Source of the DNA: JBGTBQ01 sp041749275
Lineage (GTDB): Bacteria; Acidobacteriota; Blastocatellia; Pyrinomonadales; Pyrinomonadaceae
NCBI GenBank assembly: GCA_041749275.1
Contig: JBGTBQ010000305.1
Coordinates: forward strand, 1-26,925
DNA: 26,925 bases
Direction of reading: 5' to 3'
Within the stretch, counting starts at the first letter, position 1. Each line of letters begins with the position of its first letter. The notes below the pieces were generated by a model. It did no database searches. It was not told the origin of the DNA and was given only the letters and a program-made list of their open reading frames with translations. Below are positions 1-10,201 of the stretch, one piece after another. Position numbers and translations under genes: made by a program.

Positions 1-1023
1 ATGAACTCGGAACGCACATCGCCGCTTGAGGAACTGGAAACGCTCGTCGGCTCTTTCCCTGAGCGGCGGATACTGGTTGTCGGCGATCTGGTCGCGGATC
101 AGTTTCTCTTCGGCGAGATCAGCCGCGTCTCGCGCGAGGCGCCTGTCCTCATCCTGCGCCACGAACGGACGGAGACGGCGCCGGGGGGCGCGGCCAACTG
201 CGTTATGAACCTTGCCGCACTCGGCGCTCATGCCGAGATTGTCGGCGCACTGGGCGATGATGAGGCGGGCCGCGCCCTGCTCCAAAAACTAAGCGCGGCG
301 GGAGTTGATTGTAGCGGCGTTGTCGTCAACCCGAGGTTGAAAACGACGACGAAAGTTCGCGTCCTCGCCGGTCACGCGCACTCTTCGCGCCAGCAGGTGA
401 TTCGCGTTGACTATGAAAGCGACGCCGTAAATAACCACGCGATTCGCGCTGCCCTCGTCGAAAATCTGCGCGGTCGAGTGGCCTCCGCGAATGCCGTGAT
501 CGTCTCGGATTATAACTACGGCGTGGCGAACAAAGAGATGATCGGCGTGCTGCGTGAAGCGGCGGACAGCGGTTTGCTCGTGCTGGTGGACTCCCGTTTT
601 CGGCTCAAGGAGTTCGATGGCTTCACGTCGGCGACGCCGAACGAAGACGAGGTCGAGCAGGTTTTGGCCGAGCGCCCGGCGGACACGGAAGCGCTCGCGG
701 CGGCGGGTGAAAAACTGCGCGCGCAACTCGGCCACGCCGCGCTGCTCATCACACGCGGGAGAAACGGGATGCTCGTTCTTGAAGCAGGTCGGAAACCGTT
801 GCACTTGGAGGCCGTGGGAGAGCGTGACGCGGTGGACGTGACCGGCGCGGGCGATACGGTGATTGCAATATATGCGCTGGCGCTCGCGTCGGGCGCGGGC
901 TTCGCCGACGCCGCGCGTCTGGCGAATCACGCCGGCGGCGCGGTCGTGATGAAACGCGGCACGGCCTCGGTCACGGCGCGGGAACTCCTCGCCTCACTCC
1001 GCGAGCACGGGGTACGCAGTTGA
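1..1023 (+). CDS. rfaE1: D-glycero-beta-D-manno-heptose-7-phosphate kinase (PfkB family)
   Basis: This is the kinase half of the HldE/RfaE system. It phosphorylates D-glycero-D-manno-heptose 7-phosphate at C1 in the cytoplasm, on the route to ADP-heptose for LPS core. The 340 residues fit one PfkB/ribokinase domain. The N-terminal sugar-binding stretch GGAANCVMNLAALGA starts at residue 62. The C-terminal PfkB signature DVTGAGDT spans residues 279-286, with D285 as the expected catalytic base. The sequence tracks E. coli HldE residues 1-320 closely and lacks the nucleotidyltransferase half, which is a separate gene at 2406. The ATG is the first base of the window, so a longer start upstream cannot be excluded, although the lead-in before the first beta strand is of normal length. 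The stop overlaps the TTG start of the next gene (TTGA), which indicates translational coupling. Confidence 0.95.
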   Translation: MNSERTSPLEELETLVGSFPERRILVVGDLVADQFLFGEISRVSREAPVLILRHERTETAPGGAANCVMNLAALGAHAEIVGALGDDEAGRALLQKLSAAGVDCSGVVVNPRLKTTTKVRVLAGHAHSSRQQVIRVDYESDAVNNHAIRAALVENLRGRVASANAVIVSDYNYGVANKEMIGVLREAADSGLLVLVDSRFRLKEFDGFTSATPNEDEVEQVLAERPADTEALAAAGEKLRAQLGHAALLITRGRNGMLVLEAGRKPLHLEAVGERDAVDVTGAGDTVIAIYALALASGAGFADAARLANHAGGAVVMKRGTASVTARELLASLREHGVRS

Positions 1024-2252
1024 ACGGCAAGGCGGCGCTTGAAGTTTTAAAGCAGCCGGCCCGCCGTCTGGTCGTGCCCGCCGGCATTATTTTTTTTGTG
1101 GCTGGGTTGCAACTCGTCGCCGGCTTCATCCCGAATTTTATCGAGCAACAATACAGCCTCGGTCTCTACCCACGAATCCTCGTCTGCTTGTCGTTGACAA
1201 GCAAACACGCCGGCTTCTCAGTCGCTGAATTTTTGTTACTCTTCCCGCTCGCCGGAATCGGCGCGTGGATGGTTTGGGCGACGCGCGGCATCATTCAACA
1301 CCGCCGGAGAATGCGCCACGTTCTCGCATCTTCCTTCACGCTCCTCCTGTGGGTTTCGTCCGTGGTCGCTTTGATATTCATGCTCGTCTACGGTCTGAAC
1401 TACCAGCGCCCGCCACTGGTTGAGAGTTTGCGTCTTGAGCAGAGAGCGCCTGATGCGTTGGAAGCCGAAGCGATGAGCCGCGCGATCATTGACGGCCTCA
1501 ATCAAAATTACACGATGAGCGGCGCGGTCGCATCGGGCGAGGAAGGCAGCCGCCTTCCGTTGTCTCGCACGCAACTCTTCGTCGTGCTCGAAGAATCCTT
1601 CGCGCGTGAGCCGCTCCTGTCCGGCATCAGCGCGGGCGTGGCGCACGTTCCGCCAAAGCCCGTTTACTTTTCAGGACTGATGAGCCGCCTCGGCATTTCC
1701 GGCATCTACTCGCCCTTCACGGGCGAAGCCAATTACAACGCCATCCAGCCTGACTCCAGCTTACCTTTCACCATCGCGCACGAGATGGCCCACCAGCGCG
1801 GCTTCGCGCGCGAGTCCGAAGCGAGCTTCGTGGCCTTCCTCGTGTGCATTAAATCATCGCACCCTTACGTTCGTTATTCCGGCTATCTCCACGCGCTGCG
1901 CGTCCTCGCCGTTCTCCGCCGTCTCGCGCCGGAGCGCTACGCCGAAGTCGCCGCGCTGATCGGCGACGGCCCGCGCTCTGACCTTCGCGCGAGTGATGCG
2001 TTCTGGAACCGTTACAGCGGCGGACTCAGCCGTCTCTCGCGTCGCGTCAACAACCTTTACCTGCGCGCCAACCGCGTCAAGTCCGGCGTGCGGAACTATG
2101 GCGAAGTCGTCTCGCTTATCATCGGCTATTATCTGAGCCACGGCCTTCCGCCGGCTACTGAGACGATGAAGACACAATTTAGCCACGGAGACACAGAGAC
2201 ACAGAGCTTAGGAAGGAGAAGAAGAAAAGAGAGCAGGTTAAGGGAAAGTTGA
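1020..2252 (+). CDS. DUF3810 family membrane protein with HExxH motif
   Basis: The 410 residues have three predicted N-terminal membrane helices, at about 17-37, 73-92 and 104-126. A soluble region follows, with the zinc-protease-like motif HEMAHQRGFARESEASF; the HExxH is H254-H258. This pattern matches the DUF3810 family, whose function is unknown; a membrane metallopeptidase is plausible but unproven. The start is TTG, overlapping the rfaE1 stop as TTGA, so the gene is probably translated by coupling. It lies between the two halves of the heptose-activation pathway, which suggests an envelope role. The last 25 or so residues, which are rich in Arg, Ser and Thr, are encoded by the left arm of an inverted-repeat element (2179-2333). 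They look like an acquired tail rather than part of the family domain. Confidence 0.8.
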   Translation: MNGKAALEVLKQPARRLVVPAGIIFFVAGLQLVAGFIPNFIEQQYSLGLYPRILVCLSLTSKHAGFSVAEFLLLFPLAGIGAWMVWATRGIIQHRRRMRHVLASSFTLLLWVSSVVALIFMLVYGLNYQRPPLVESLRLEQRAPDALEAEAMSRAIIDGLNQNYTMSGAVASGEEGSRLPLSRTQLFVVLEESFAREPLLSGISAGVAHVPPKPVYFSGLMSRLGISGIYSPFTGEANYNAIQPDSSLPFTIAHEMAHQRGFARESEASFVAFLVCIKSSHPYVRYSGYLHALRVLAVLRRLAPERYAEVAALIGDGPRSDLRASDAFWNRYSGGLSRLSRRVNNLYLRANRVKSGVRNYGEVVSLIIGYYLSHGLPPATETMKTQFSHGDTETQSLGRRRRKESRLRES

Positions 2253-2333
2253 ATGATTAAACTCTCCCGTTCCCTTCTTCATCTCTTTCTCTTGATGACT
2301 TCTTTCTCCGTGCCTCTGTGTCTCCGTGGCTAA
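2179..2333. repeat. 155-bp MITE-like inverted-repeat element
   Basis: Bases 2179-2198 (TTAGCCACGGAGACACAGAG) are repeated perfectly as the reverse complement at 2314-2333. Inside the arms, a polypurine run at about 2208-2250 faces a polypyrimidine run at about 2262-2310. The transcript could therefore fold into one long imperfect hairpin. The left arm lies within the end of the DUF3810 reading frame and the right arm lies before rfaE2. No transposase is encoded. It could be a non-autonomous element or a structural intergenic repeat. Confidence 0.85.
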
Positions 2334-2405
2334 TCCGGTTTTCATAGAAGCCTCGACGCCGGTTGCGGATTCCGCCGTGCGCTCTTATCCTTAAACCTGC
2401 CGCCC

Positions 2406-2912
2406 ATGCCATTCGACGAACAGCCAAAACCGGAAGCCGCCGCGCGCATCCTCGACCGCAACCGCGTCATCGCGCGCGTCGCCATCGCGCGCAGAAACGG
2501 CGCGCGCATCGTGCTCGCCAACGGCTGCTTCGACCTCCTTCACGTCGGGCACGTGCGTTATCTCGAAGCCGCGCGCGCGCTCGGCGACCTCTTGGTCGTC
2601 GGCGTCAACTCCGACGCGCAAGCACGCGCGCTCAAAGGCGCGGGGCGTCCCTTCGTCAATGAACGCGAACGCGCCGAAGTAGTCGCCTCGCTTCGCGCCG
2701 TAGACCTCGTTATCATCTTTCACGAACCGACCGTCGAGGGGCTGCTGCTCGCCGTCCGCCCTGACTACCATGCGAAGGGCACGGACTATACCGAGGAGAC
2801 TGTGCCGGAACGCGACGTGGTGCGCTCTTACGGGGGCCGCGTCCGTATCGTCGGCGACCCGAAAGACCATTCGAGCACGGGAATGCTGTTGAAAGTGAAG
2901 AGTGAAAAGTGA
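2406..2912 (+). CDS. rfaE2: D-glycero-beta-D-manno-heptose 1-phosphate adenylyltransferase
   Basis: This is the nucleotidyltransferase half of HldE. It transfers AMP from ATP to heptose 1-phosphate, giving ADP-D-glycero-D-manno-heptose in the cytoplasm. The 168 residues show the cytidylyltransferase-like fold signatures: NGCFDLLHVGHVRYLE with the nucleotide-binding HxGH at residues 46-49, then VVGVNSD, then a KGTDY segment, and a late STG matching the STT region of E. coli HldE. It follows the DUF3810 gene after 153 bp that are mostly an inverted-repeat element. No clear Shine-Dalgarno precedes the ATG. The final codons (VKSEK) fall in a heptamer array, so the C-terminus may have been reshaped by repeat growth. 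Splitting HldE into two proteins is known in many bacteria. Confidence 0.94.
   Translation: MPFDEQPKPEAAARILDRNRVIARVAIARRNGARIVLANGCFDLLHVGHVRYLEAARALGDLLVVGVNSDAQARALKGAGRPFVNERERAEVVASLRAVDLVIIFHEPTVEGLLLAVRPDYHAKGTDYTEETVPERDVVRSYGGRVRIVGDPKDHSSTGMLLKVKSEK
2891..2911 (+). repeat. GTGA-type heptanucleotide array (3 units)
   Basis: Three consecutive 7-base units, GAAAGTG, AAGAGTG and AAAAGTG, run across the last codons of rfaE2; the T of the last unit begins the TGA stop. A similar array in the opposite orientation occurs at 10157-10186. Short heptamer tandem repeats of this kind are known as STRRs in cyanobacteria. No role can be assigned here. Confidence 0.6.
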
Positions 2913-2970
2913 CCGGCGACGAGCAAAACAGATAACCACTCGGCAACCGTCATTCATCACATAATGTTGG

Positions 2971-4053
2971 ATGAAAATCCTTTTCGTCAAACTCGGAAGC
3001 ATCGGCGACATCGTCCACACGCTGCCCAGTCTCGCGGCGGTGCGGCGGGCGTTGCCGCGCGCTTCCGTTTCGTGGGTGGTCGAGCGGCGGGCGGCGGAAA
3101 TTTTGCGGGACAACCCGCTTTTGGAAAGCCTCATCGAAGTGGACACGAAGGGGTTGAGGCGCTGGCCGATGTCTGGGGAGACGCTGCTGGCACCGCGTCA
3201 GCAGTTGCGTCGGTTACGCGCCTCACCCTTCGACTTATCCATAGATTTTCAGGGACTCCTCAAATCCGCGAGCATCGCCAAGCTTTCCAGAGCGCGCCGA
3301 CGCTTCGGTTTCAACCGGCAAGCGTTGCGCGAACCGGCAAGCCGTTTTCTTTTGACCGACCGGGTCAACGTCCCCATCCGCCTCCACGTCATCAAAAAGA
3401 ATCTCGCTCTCGTCGTCGGCGCGCTCGGCATTGACGTGCCCACGGACGGAAGCGATTTCGAGTTCCCCATCGGCATCTCAAAAGATCATCAACGCGAAGC
3501 GGACGAGATCACGATTCGCGTGGACGACAGCTTTGCTATCTTGAATCCCGGCGGCGGCTGGCCGACAAAACTGTGGAGCGCGGAACGTTTCGGCGCGCTC
3601 GCGGACGAGCTTTGGTCGAGCTATGGCCTGCGCGCGGTCGTCACCTACGGCCCCGGCGAGCGAGAGTTGGCCGAGAGCGTCCTGCACGCGAGCCGCTCCG
3701 GCAAGACTCTGCTCGCCAGCCCCAGCCTCAAGGGTTTTTACGCACTCGCGCGGCAAGCCTCCGTCTACGTCGGTGGAGACACGGGGCCGACTCACTTGGC
3801 GGTCGCGGCGGGCGCTCCGGTCGTCGGATTGTTTGGCCCGACCGAATGGTGGCGCAACGGCAGCCCGCGCGTTGACGACATCTGCGTCGAGCGCACGGAC
3901 ATCGGCTGCCGGACGGACTGTCATCGCCGTTCGTGCTCACAATGGATTTGCATGGACATCGAGGTCGGGCGCGTGCTGGATGCCATCGGCGAAAGATTGC
4001 GCCGCGCGGGGCGAGTCTTCGCGGCGACGGAGGCGTTGACGCATGGCGCGTAG
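2971..4053 (+). CDS. waaC: Lipopolysaccharide heptosyltransferase (GT9 family)
   Basis: A GT-B glycosyltransferase of family 9 that adds heptose from ADP-heptose to the LPS inner core at the cytoplasmic face of the inner membrane. The start MKILFVKLGSIGDIVHTLPS is the classic N-terminal glycine-rich loop of this family. The C-terminal donor-binding domain has NPGGGWPTKLW near residue 193 and GGDTGPTHLAVAAGAPVVGLFGP from residue 268. The length (360) is normal. The order kinase, adenylyltransferase, heptosyltransferase supports a WaaC-like role, but WaaF or WaaQ specificity cannot be separated by eye. A Cys-rich stretch near residues 305-327 (five Cys) is noticeable and may bind metal. The gene's end overlaps the next start by 11 bp. 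Confidence 0.88.
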   Translation: MKILFVKLGSIGDIVHTLPSLAAVRRALPRASVSWVVERRAAEILRDNPLLESLIEVDTKGLRRWPMSGETLLAPRQQLRRLRASPFDLSIDFQGLLKSASIAKLSRARRRFGFNRQALREPASRFLLTDRVNVPIRLHVIKKNLALVVGALGIDVPTDGSDFEFPIGISKDHQREADEITIRVDDSFAILNPGGGWPTKLWSAERFGALADELWSSYGLRAVVTYGPGERELAESVLHASRSGKTLLASPSLKGFYALARQASVYVGGDTGPTHLAVAAGAPVVGLFGPTEWWRNGSPRVDDICVERTDIGCRTDCHRRSCSQWICMDIEVGRVLDAIGERLRRAGRVFAATEALTHGA

Positions 4054-4624
4054 GGGCGGGACGTGGGTGCAGCGCTGGCGCGTGCCGCTCGGCTTTCTGT
4101 GCGCGGGCATCTTCCTGTTGCTATCAAAGCCGCGCCCTCTGACGCTGGCCGTCGGCGGCGCGGTCGCGCTTCTCGGCCTCGCGTTGCGCGCGTGGTCAGC
4201 CGGTCACATCCGCAAGAACGCGGAACTGGCGACCTCCGGGCCTTACGCGCACACGCGCAACCCGCTCTATCTCGGAAGCCTCGTGATGGGCCTCGGCTTT
4301 ACGGTCGCGGCGAGCGGGACATGGTGGATGTTCCTGCTCTTCGCCTCTCTCTTCGCGGCGCTCTTTCTGGGCATCTATCTGCCCGTGATGCGCGTCGAAG
4401 CGATGACTCTCGCTGAGTTGTTTGGCGAAGCTTACGTCCGCTACGCTCGCGCGGTGCCGCTCCTCTTCCCGCGTCTGACTCCGTATCATAGTGGAGACGG
4501 CCCGGCCACGAGATTCGACGCCGCCCTTTATCTGCGTTATCGGGAATATAGAGCCGCGCTCGGCACGTTTCTGGCATGGTGCGTGCTTGCGTTGAAGGCA
4601 GTTCTGGGCGTTCTCGCCACCTGA
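4043..4624 (+). CDS. ICMT/PEMT-like integral membrane methyltransferase
   Basis: The 193-residue membrane protein has hydrophobic helices at about 13-27, 33-50, 80-112 and 170-190. It carries the diagnostic motif GPYAHTRNPLYLGS (residues 66-79), followed by an E-x(8)-Y-x-x-Y element, FGEAYVRYARAVP. This is the SAM-binding architecture of isoprenylcysteine carboxyl methyltransferase and phospholipid N-methyltransferase-like proteins. Bacterial members methylate lipids or small molecules, and the true substrate is unknown. Its ATG lies inside the end of the heptosyltransferase gene (11-bp overlap), which implies co-translation. A lipid or envelope substrate is therefore a reasonable guess. The C-terminal 35 or so residues, including a last hydrophobic helix, extend past the usual domain. 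Confidence 0.82.
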   Translation: MARRGGTWVQRWRVPLGFLCAGIFLLLSKPRPLTLAVGGAVALLGLALRAWSAGHIRKNAELATSGPYAHTRNPLYLGSLVMGLGFTVAASGTWWMFLLFASLFAALFLGIYLPVMRVEAMTLAELFGEAYVRYARAVPLLFPRLTPYHSGDGPATRFDAALYLRYREYRAALGTFLAWCVLALKAVLGVLAT

Positions 4625-4649
4625 AGATTTAAAAAGAGGGCTTTAACTT

Positions 4650-5528
4650 ATGCCGCATCGAGTTTTTCAGAGAGTCTGGCTGGCGGCGCTCGTGTGTGCG
4701 CTCGTATCTTCTTCAATCGCTTTCGCCAACGGTGTGCCTAAAGAGCGTACACCTGAGAAAGTCCCGCCCGCGCTGCCCTTCGTGCCCTCGGAACAACTCG
4801 TCTACGAGGGCGAGTTCTCGAAGTTACTGCTTCGCGGAATTCAGATCGCGGAACTGAGGTTCACGGCTGGACGCGCCCAGTCCGCGACCACCCACGCGCA
4901 GGCGAATGGAGACGCCGCCGCGCCGCTCCTCTTTATCAGCGACATCGAGTCAAAGGGCTGGTTCCGCAAACTCTTCGGCATCAACTTCCGTTACCACGTC
5001 GAGTCCACAGTCGAACCCGGTTCCTTCAGCGTGCTCCGCACCGCCAAAGTTGACGAGCAGGGCAAGCGCGTTCGCACGAGCGAGGCAGTCTTCGACCGCG
5101 CGGCAAAAAAAGTTGAGTGGACGGAGCGCGACCCGAACAATACGCAGCAGCCCCCGCGCGTCGTCACCGCCCTGCTCGACGGCACGACCCACGACATCAT
5201 CTCCGCCATCTATTACCTCCGCACGCAGCGGCTCACGCCGGGCCAGACCTACGACCTGACCGTCAGCGATTCGGGCCGTATCTTCCACGTCCCGGCCAGA
5301 GTCACAACGGAAAAGAAAAAGATGAAGACCGTCCTCGGCAAAGTGCAGACCGTGCGCCTCGACGTGGAAATCTTCGGCAAGGGGAGGCCGATTGAAGACG
5401 ACGGCAAGATGTCGCTGTGGGTGACGGATGACGACCGCCATATCCCCGTCCGCGCGAGGCTCACTCACAACGTTGGCACGGTTGAGGTCAAGCTCAAGAG
5501 CTTCACCAACACGGCCCCGCGATATTAA
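4650..5528 (+). CDS. DUF3108 exported protein
   Basis: The 292 residues begin with a signal peptide: a basic start, then the hydrophobic stretch WLAALVCALVSSSIAFA, with likely cleavage near residue 27. The mature part matches the DUF3108 pattern. LVYEGEFSKLLLRGIQIAEL opens the domain, DIESKGWFRKLF and FRYHVES follow, and the domain closes with SLWVTDDDRHIPVRARL. DUF3108 proteins are periplasmic beta-rich proteins, probably with a lipid-carrier-like barrel, and lack a proven function. It lies 25 bp after the methyltransferase gene and probably ends the operon. A purine stretch (AAAGAGGG) about 11 bases before the ATG may be the ribosome site. Export of, or contact with, envelope glycolipid is a guess from context. 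Confidence 0.85.
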   Translation: MPHRVFQRVWLAALVCALVSSSIAFANGVPKERTPEKVPPALPFVPSEQLVYEGEFSKLLLRGIQIAELRFTAGRAQSATTHAQANGDAAAPLLFISDIESKGWFRKLFGINFRYHVESTVEPGSFSVLRTAKVDEQGKRVRTSEAVFDRAAKKVEWTERDPNNTQQPPRVVTALLDGTTHDIISAIYYLRTQRLTPGQTYDLTVSDSGRIFHVPARVTTEKKKMKTVLGKVQTVRLDVEIFGKGRPIEDDGKMSLWVTDDDRHIPVRARLTHNVGTVEVKLKSFTNTAPRY

Positions 5529-5742
5529 AAGTGGCCGTTCAATCTCCCTTGATGCCCCGGCATAAATCGGTTATTTCTTTTCGTCCGACTCCTGCATCGG
5601 GCGAAAACTTCTACCCACGTCTATCTTCATTCGCCAACCTGTCATAAAATGATTTTCCGGCAAGTCGCATAAACAATGCGCGTCGGGATGTCGGCTTTCG
5701 CCCGACTTAAAGCACTTCCATCCTATTTCGGAGCACTACTCG

Positions 5743-7584
5743 ATGAAGACCGCGCTGGTCATACACGGCCACTTCTATCAGCCGCCACGTGAAAACCCGT
5801 GGACCGATGAGGTCGAGCGCGAGCCGAGCGCGCGACCCTTCCACAACTGGAACGAGCGCATCCACGCCGAATGCTATCGCCCGAACGGCTTCGCGCGCGT
5901 CTTCGACACGCAGGGCCGCGTCGAGCGCATCGTCAACAATTACGCGAACGTCAGTTTCAACTTCGGCCCGACGCTCTTCCACTGGCTCGAACGCCACCAC
6001 CCGGAGACCTACGCCCGCGTCATCGAGGCCGACCGCGAGAGCGCGCATCGTCACGGCGGGCACGGCAACGCCATCGCTCAGGGCTACAACCACGCCATCC
6101 TTCCGCTCTGCAACGAGCGCGACCGGCGTACACAGGTGCGCTGGGGCGTCGCCGACTTCCGCTTTCGCTTCGGGCGCGAGCCGGAGTCGCTCTGGCTTCC
6201 CGAAACCGCTTGCGACGCCCCGACGCTTGAAACGTTGATCGAAGAAGGCTTGCAGTTCGTCATCCTCTCGCCAAATCAGGCAGCGCGCGTGCGTGCGCTT
6301 GGGGCCGAGTCATGGAGCGATGTCTCTCAAGTCGGCCCCGACCCGTCCTTTGCCTACAAGTTTTCCCACCGCGACGGTTCGGGGCGCTCCATCGCCGTCT
6401 TCTTCTACGACGGCCACATCGCACGCGGAATTGCCTTCGAGCGACTGCTCTCTTCCAGCCATGAGTTGCTCGATGCCTGCGAACGGGCGGCGGCGGACGG
6501 CGCGCTGCTCGTCCACACCGCGACGGATGGCGAATCCTACGGCCACCATTATCGTTTCGGCGACCTGTGCCTCGCACACGCGCTCGAAGTCGAGGCCGAG
6601 GGGCGCGGTTTCCGCGTCACGAACTACGGCGAATTTCTGGAAAGTAATCCGCCGCGGTTGGAAGTAGAGATCAAGCGAAGTCCGGAGGGCGAAGGAACCG
6701 CGTGGAGTTGCGCGCACTGGCTGGGCCGCTGGGCGCGCGACTGCGGCTGCCACGGCGGCGCGAAAGAAGGGTGGAACCAGAAGTGGCGCGCCCCGCTCCG
6801 CGTTGCCCTCGACCTTCTGCGCGACGACGCCGCGAGCAAGTTCGAGCGCGCGGGCGACGACCTCTTCCGCGATCCATGGGCCGCGCGCGACGACTACGTT
6901 ACACTGTTGGTAGACCACGATGCCTCGCCTGAAAATTTCCTCCGACGGCACGCGCCGCGCGCTCTGAGCCAAACGGAACAGACTCGCGCGCTGGCGCTGC
7001 TCGAAATCCAACGCGCGGCGATGACGATGTACACGAGTTGCGGCTGGTTCTTCAACGACATCTCCGGCATCGAAACCTTGCAGGTGCTCCGCTACGCCGG
7101 ACTCGCCATCGAGCGGATGGACGAACTCGGACTCGCGCCGCCGCGCGAGCAGTTTCTCGCGGCTCTCGCCGAGGCGCAAAGCAACATCCCCTCGCAAGGC
7201 AGCGGCGCGGACATCTACCTCCGCGCCGTCGAGACCTCTCGCGCGTCGCGCCCTCATGGTCATCGAGTTGTGCGCCCCGGCGTGAAGAGCGTCTTCGAGG
7301 AGACGTTGACGACCGCGCTCCGCCGCTTCGTCGCCCACGGCGACGCGGAGGATTATTACTCCGCCTTGACTCTCATCGCCTTCGGCCAAAAGCTGCGGCT
7401 TCACGTCGGCCTTGAACGCGCGCGGGAGATCGTCTATGAAGCTTTGCGCGAAGACGCCGTGTCTGACGAGTTGCGCGAACTGGCGACCCGGCTCAACCTG
7501 TCGCCTTCGCTTTTATCGAACGAGCCGGTCGCGGAATTGATGATGGTGAAAGACTCGGCGGGCGAACGGACGTTGAGTAGCTGA
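5743..7584 (+). CDS. Glycoside hydrolase family 57 protein with DUF3536 domain
   Basis: A cytoplasmic (no signal peptide) retaining alpha-glucan-active enzyme of family GH57. The family's conserved regions are visible: HGHFYQPPREN (residues 8-18), the region 3 motif LWLPETACDAPT with putative nucleophile E154, and the region 4 motif TATDGESYGHH with putative acid/base D262. The C-terminal half (about 290-600) corresponds to the DUF3536 extension found in long GH57 proteins. The precise substrate is not known; amylase, branching or 4-alpha-glucanotransferase activity are all possible. The gene is followed by glgB, so a role in glycogen turnover or synthesis is the best inference. The 214-bp gap upstream holds no recognisable gene, so this gene probably has its own promoter. 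Confidence 0.88.
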   Translation: MKTALVIHGHFYQPPRENPWTDEVEREPSARPFHNWNERIHAECYRPNGFARVFDTQGRVERIVNNYANVSFNFGPTLFHWLERHHPETYARVIEADRESAHRHGGHGNAIAQGYNHAILPLCNERDRRTQVRWGVADFRFRFGREPESLWLPETACDAPTLETLIEEGLQFVILSPNQAARVRALGAESWSDVSQVGPDPSFAYKFSHRDGSGRSIAVFFYDGHIARGIAFERLLSSSHELLDACERAAADGALLVHTATDGESYGHHYRFGDLCLAHALEVEAEGRGFRVTNYGEFLESNPPRLEVEIKRSPEGEGTAWSCAHWLGRWARDCGCHGGAKEGWNQKWRAPLRVALDLLRDDAASKFERAGDDLFRDPWAARDDYVTLLVDHDASPENFLRRHAPRALSQTEQTRALALLEIQRAAMTMYTSCGWFFNDISGIETLQVLRYAGLAIERMDELGLAPPREQFLAALAEAQSNIPSQGSGADIYLRAVETSRASRPHGHRVVRPGVKSVFEETLTTALRRFVAHGDAEDYYSALTLIAFGQKLRLHVGLERAREIVYEALREDAVSDELRELATRLNLSPSLLSNEPVAELMMVKDSAGERTLSS

Positions 7585-7634
7585 AGCTGAACATGAATTT
7601 CCAGTGAGACTGTGCTCAAAAATTAGCTCATTAT

Positions 7635-7741
7635 GAGCGGAATGTGTGTAGAACCGCGCAATCGAGCACGATCAAGCTCCGACGGAGCTACACGCAAAAT
7701 ATAAATGTGCCGACTACAATCATTCCGCCCCTGACAGAGCT
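7635..7741. repeat. Degenerate inverted-repeat element in the GH57-glgB spacer
   Basis: GAGCGGAATGTGTGTAG (7635-7651) is mirrored imperfectly by CTACAATCATTCCGCCC (7714-7730). Inside is a small palindrome, AGCTCCGACGGAGCT (7674-7688). The right end reads CATTCCGCCCCTGACAGAGCT. It closely resembles ACATTCCGCTCCTGACGGAGCT in the element at 24395-24592, so the two appear to be members of one dispersed repeat family, with this copy more decayed. Confidence 0.65.
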
Positions 7742-7770
7742 TTCCGAACAGCTTTCAAACGCGCTCTTAT

Positions 7771-7812
7771 AGCGAGTTGCAAGTGGATGGTTACAGCTAC
7801 TTGCAACTCGCT
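7771..7812. promoter_or_regulatory. 14-bp perfect hairpin before glgB
   Basis: AGCGAGTTGCAAGT (7771-7784) and its exact complement ACTTGCAACTCGCT (7799-7812) enclose a 14-base loop and end 32 bases before the glgB ATG. There is no T-run after either arm, so it is not a standard intrinsic terminator. It may be an operator for a dimeric regulator, an mRNA leader structure, or an end-protecting hairpin for the upstream transcript. Confidence 0.6.
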
Positions 7813-7844
7813 TATAGTGATTACCCCGTGGAGGGAACATTGAG

Positions 7845-10091
<2,247 letters not shown>

Positions 10092-10156
10092 CGAGCGGCA
10101 GGCGCGACTCTGCCTGCCGCTCGCCCCGGACTTCTGTTGTGCGGTTCTTAGACATG

Positions 10157-10186
10157 CTCTCACTGCTCATTGCTCACCGCTCACTG
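10157..10186 (-). repeat. Heptanucleotide array (4 units) in the glgB-lpxB spacer
   Basis: Four adjacent 7-base units, CTCTCAC, TGCTCAT, TGCTCAC and CGCTCAC, followed by a partial TG, lie 16 bases before the lpxB ATG. Read on the minus strand they are GTGAGNN-type units, matching the GTGA heptamers at 2891-2911. The sequence may affect the lpxB leader, but no function can be assigned. Confidence 0.65.
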
Positions 10187-10201
10187 TTATGATGTGGGCG
10201 G

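Noticed and set aside
2391..3146. 251-codon minus-strand frame.
   Set aside because: Antisense to rfaE2 and the start of the heptosyltransferase; no protein family visible.
6310..7404. 364-codon open frame on the minus strand.
   Set aside because: It mirrors the GH57 gene, a usual effect of high GC, and shows no domain.
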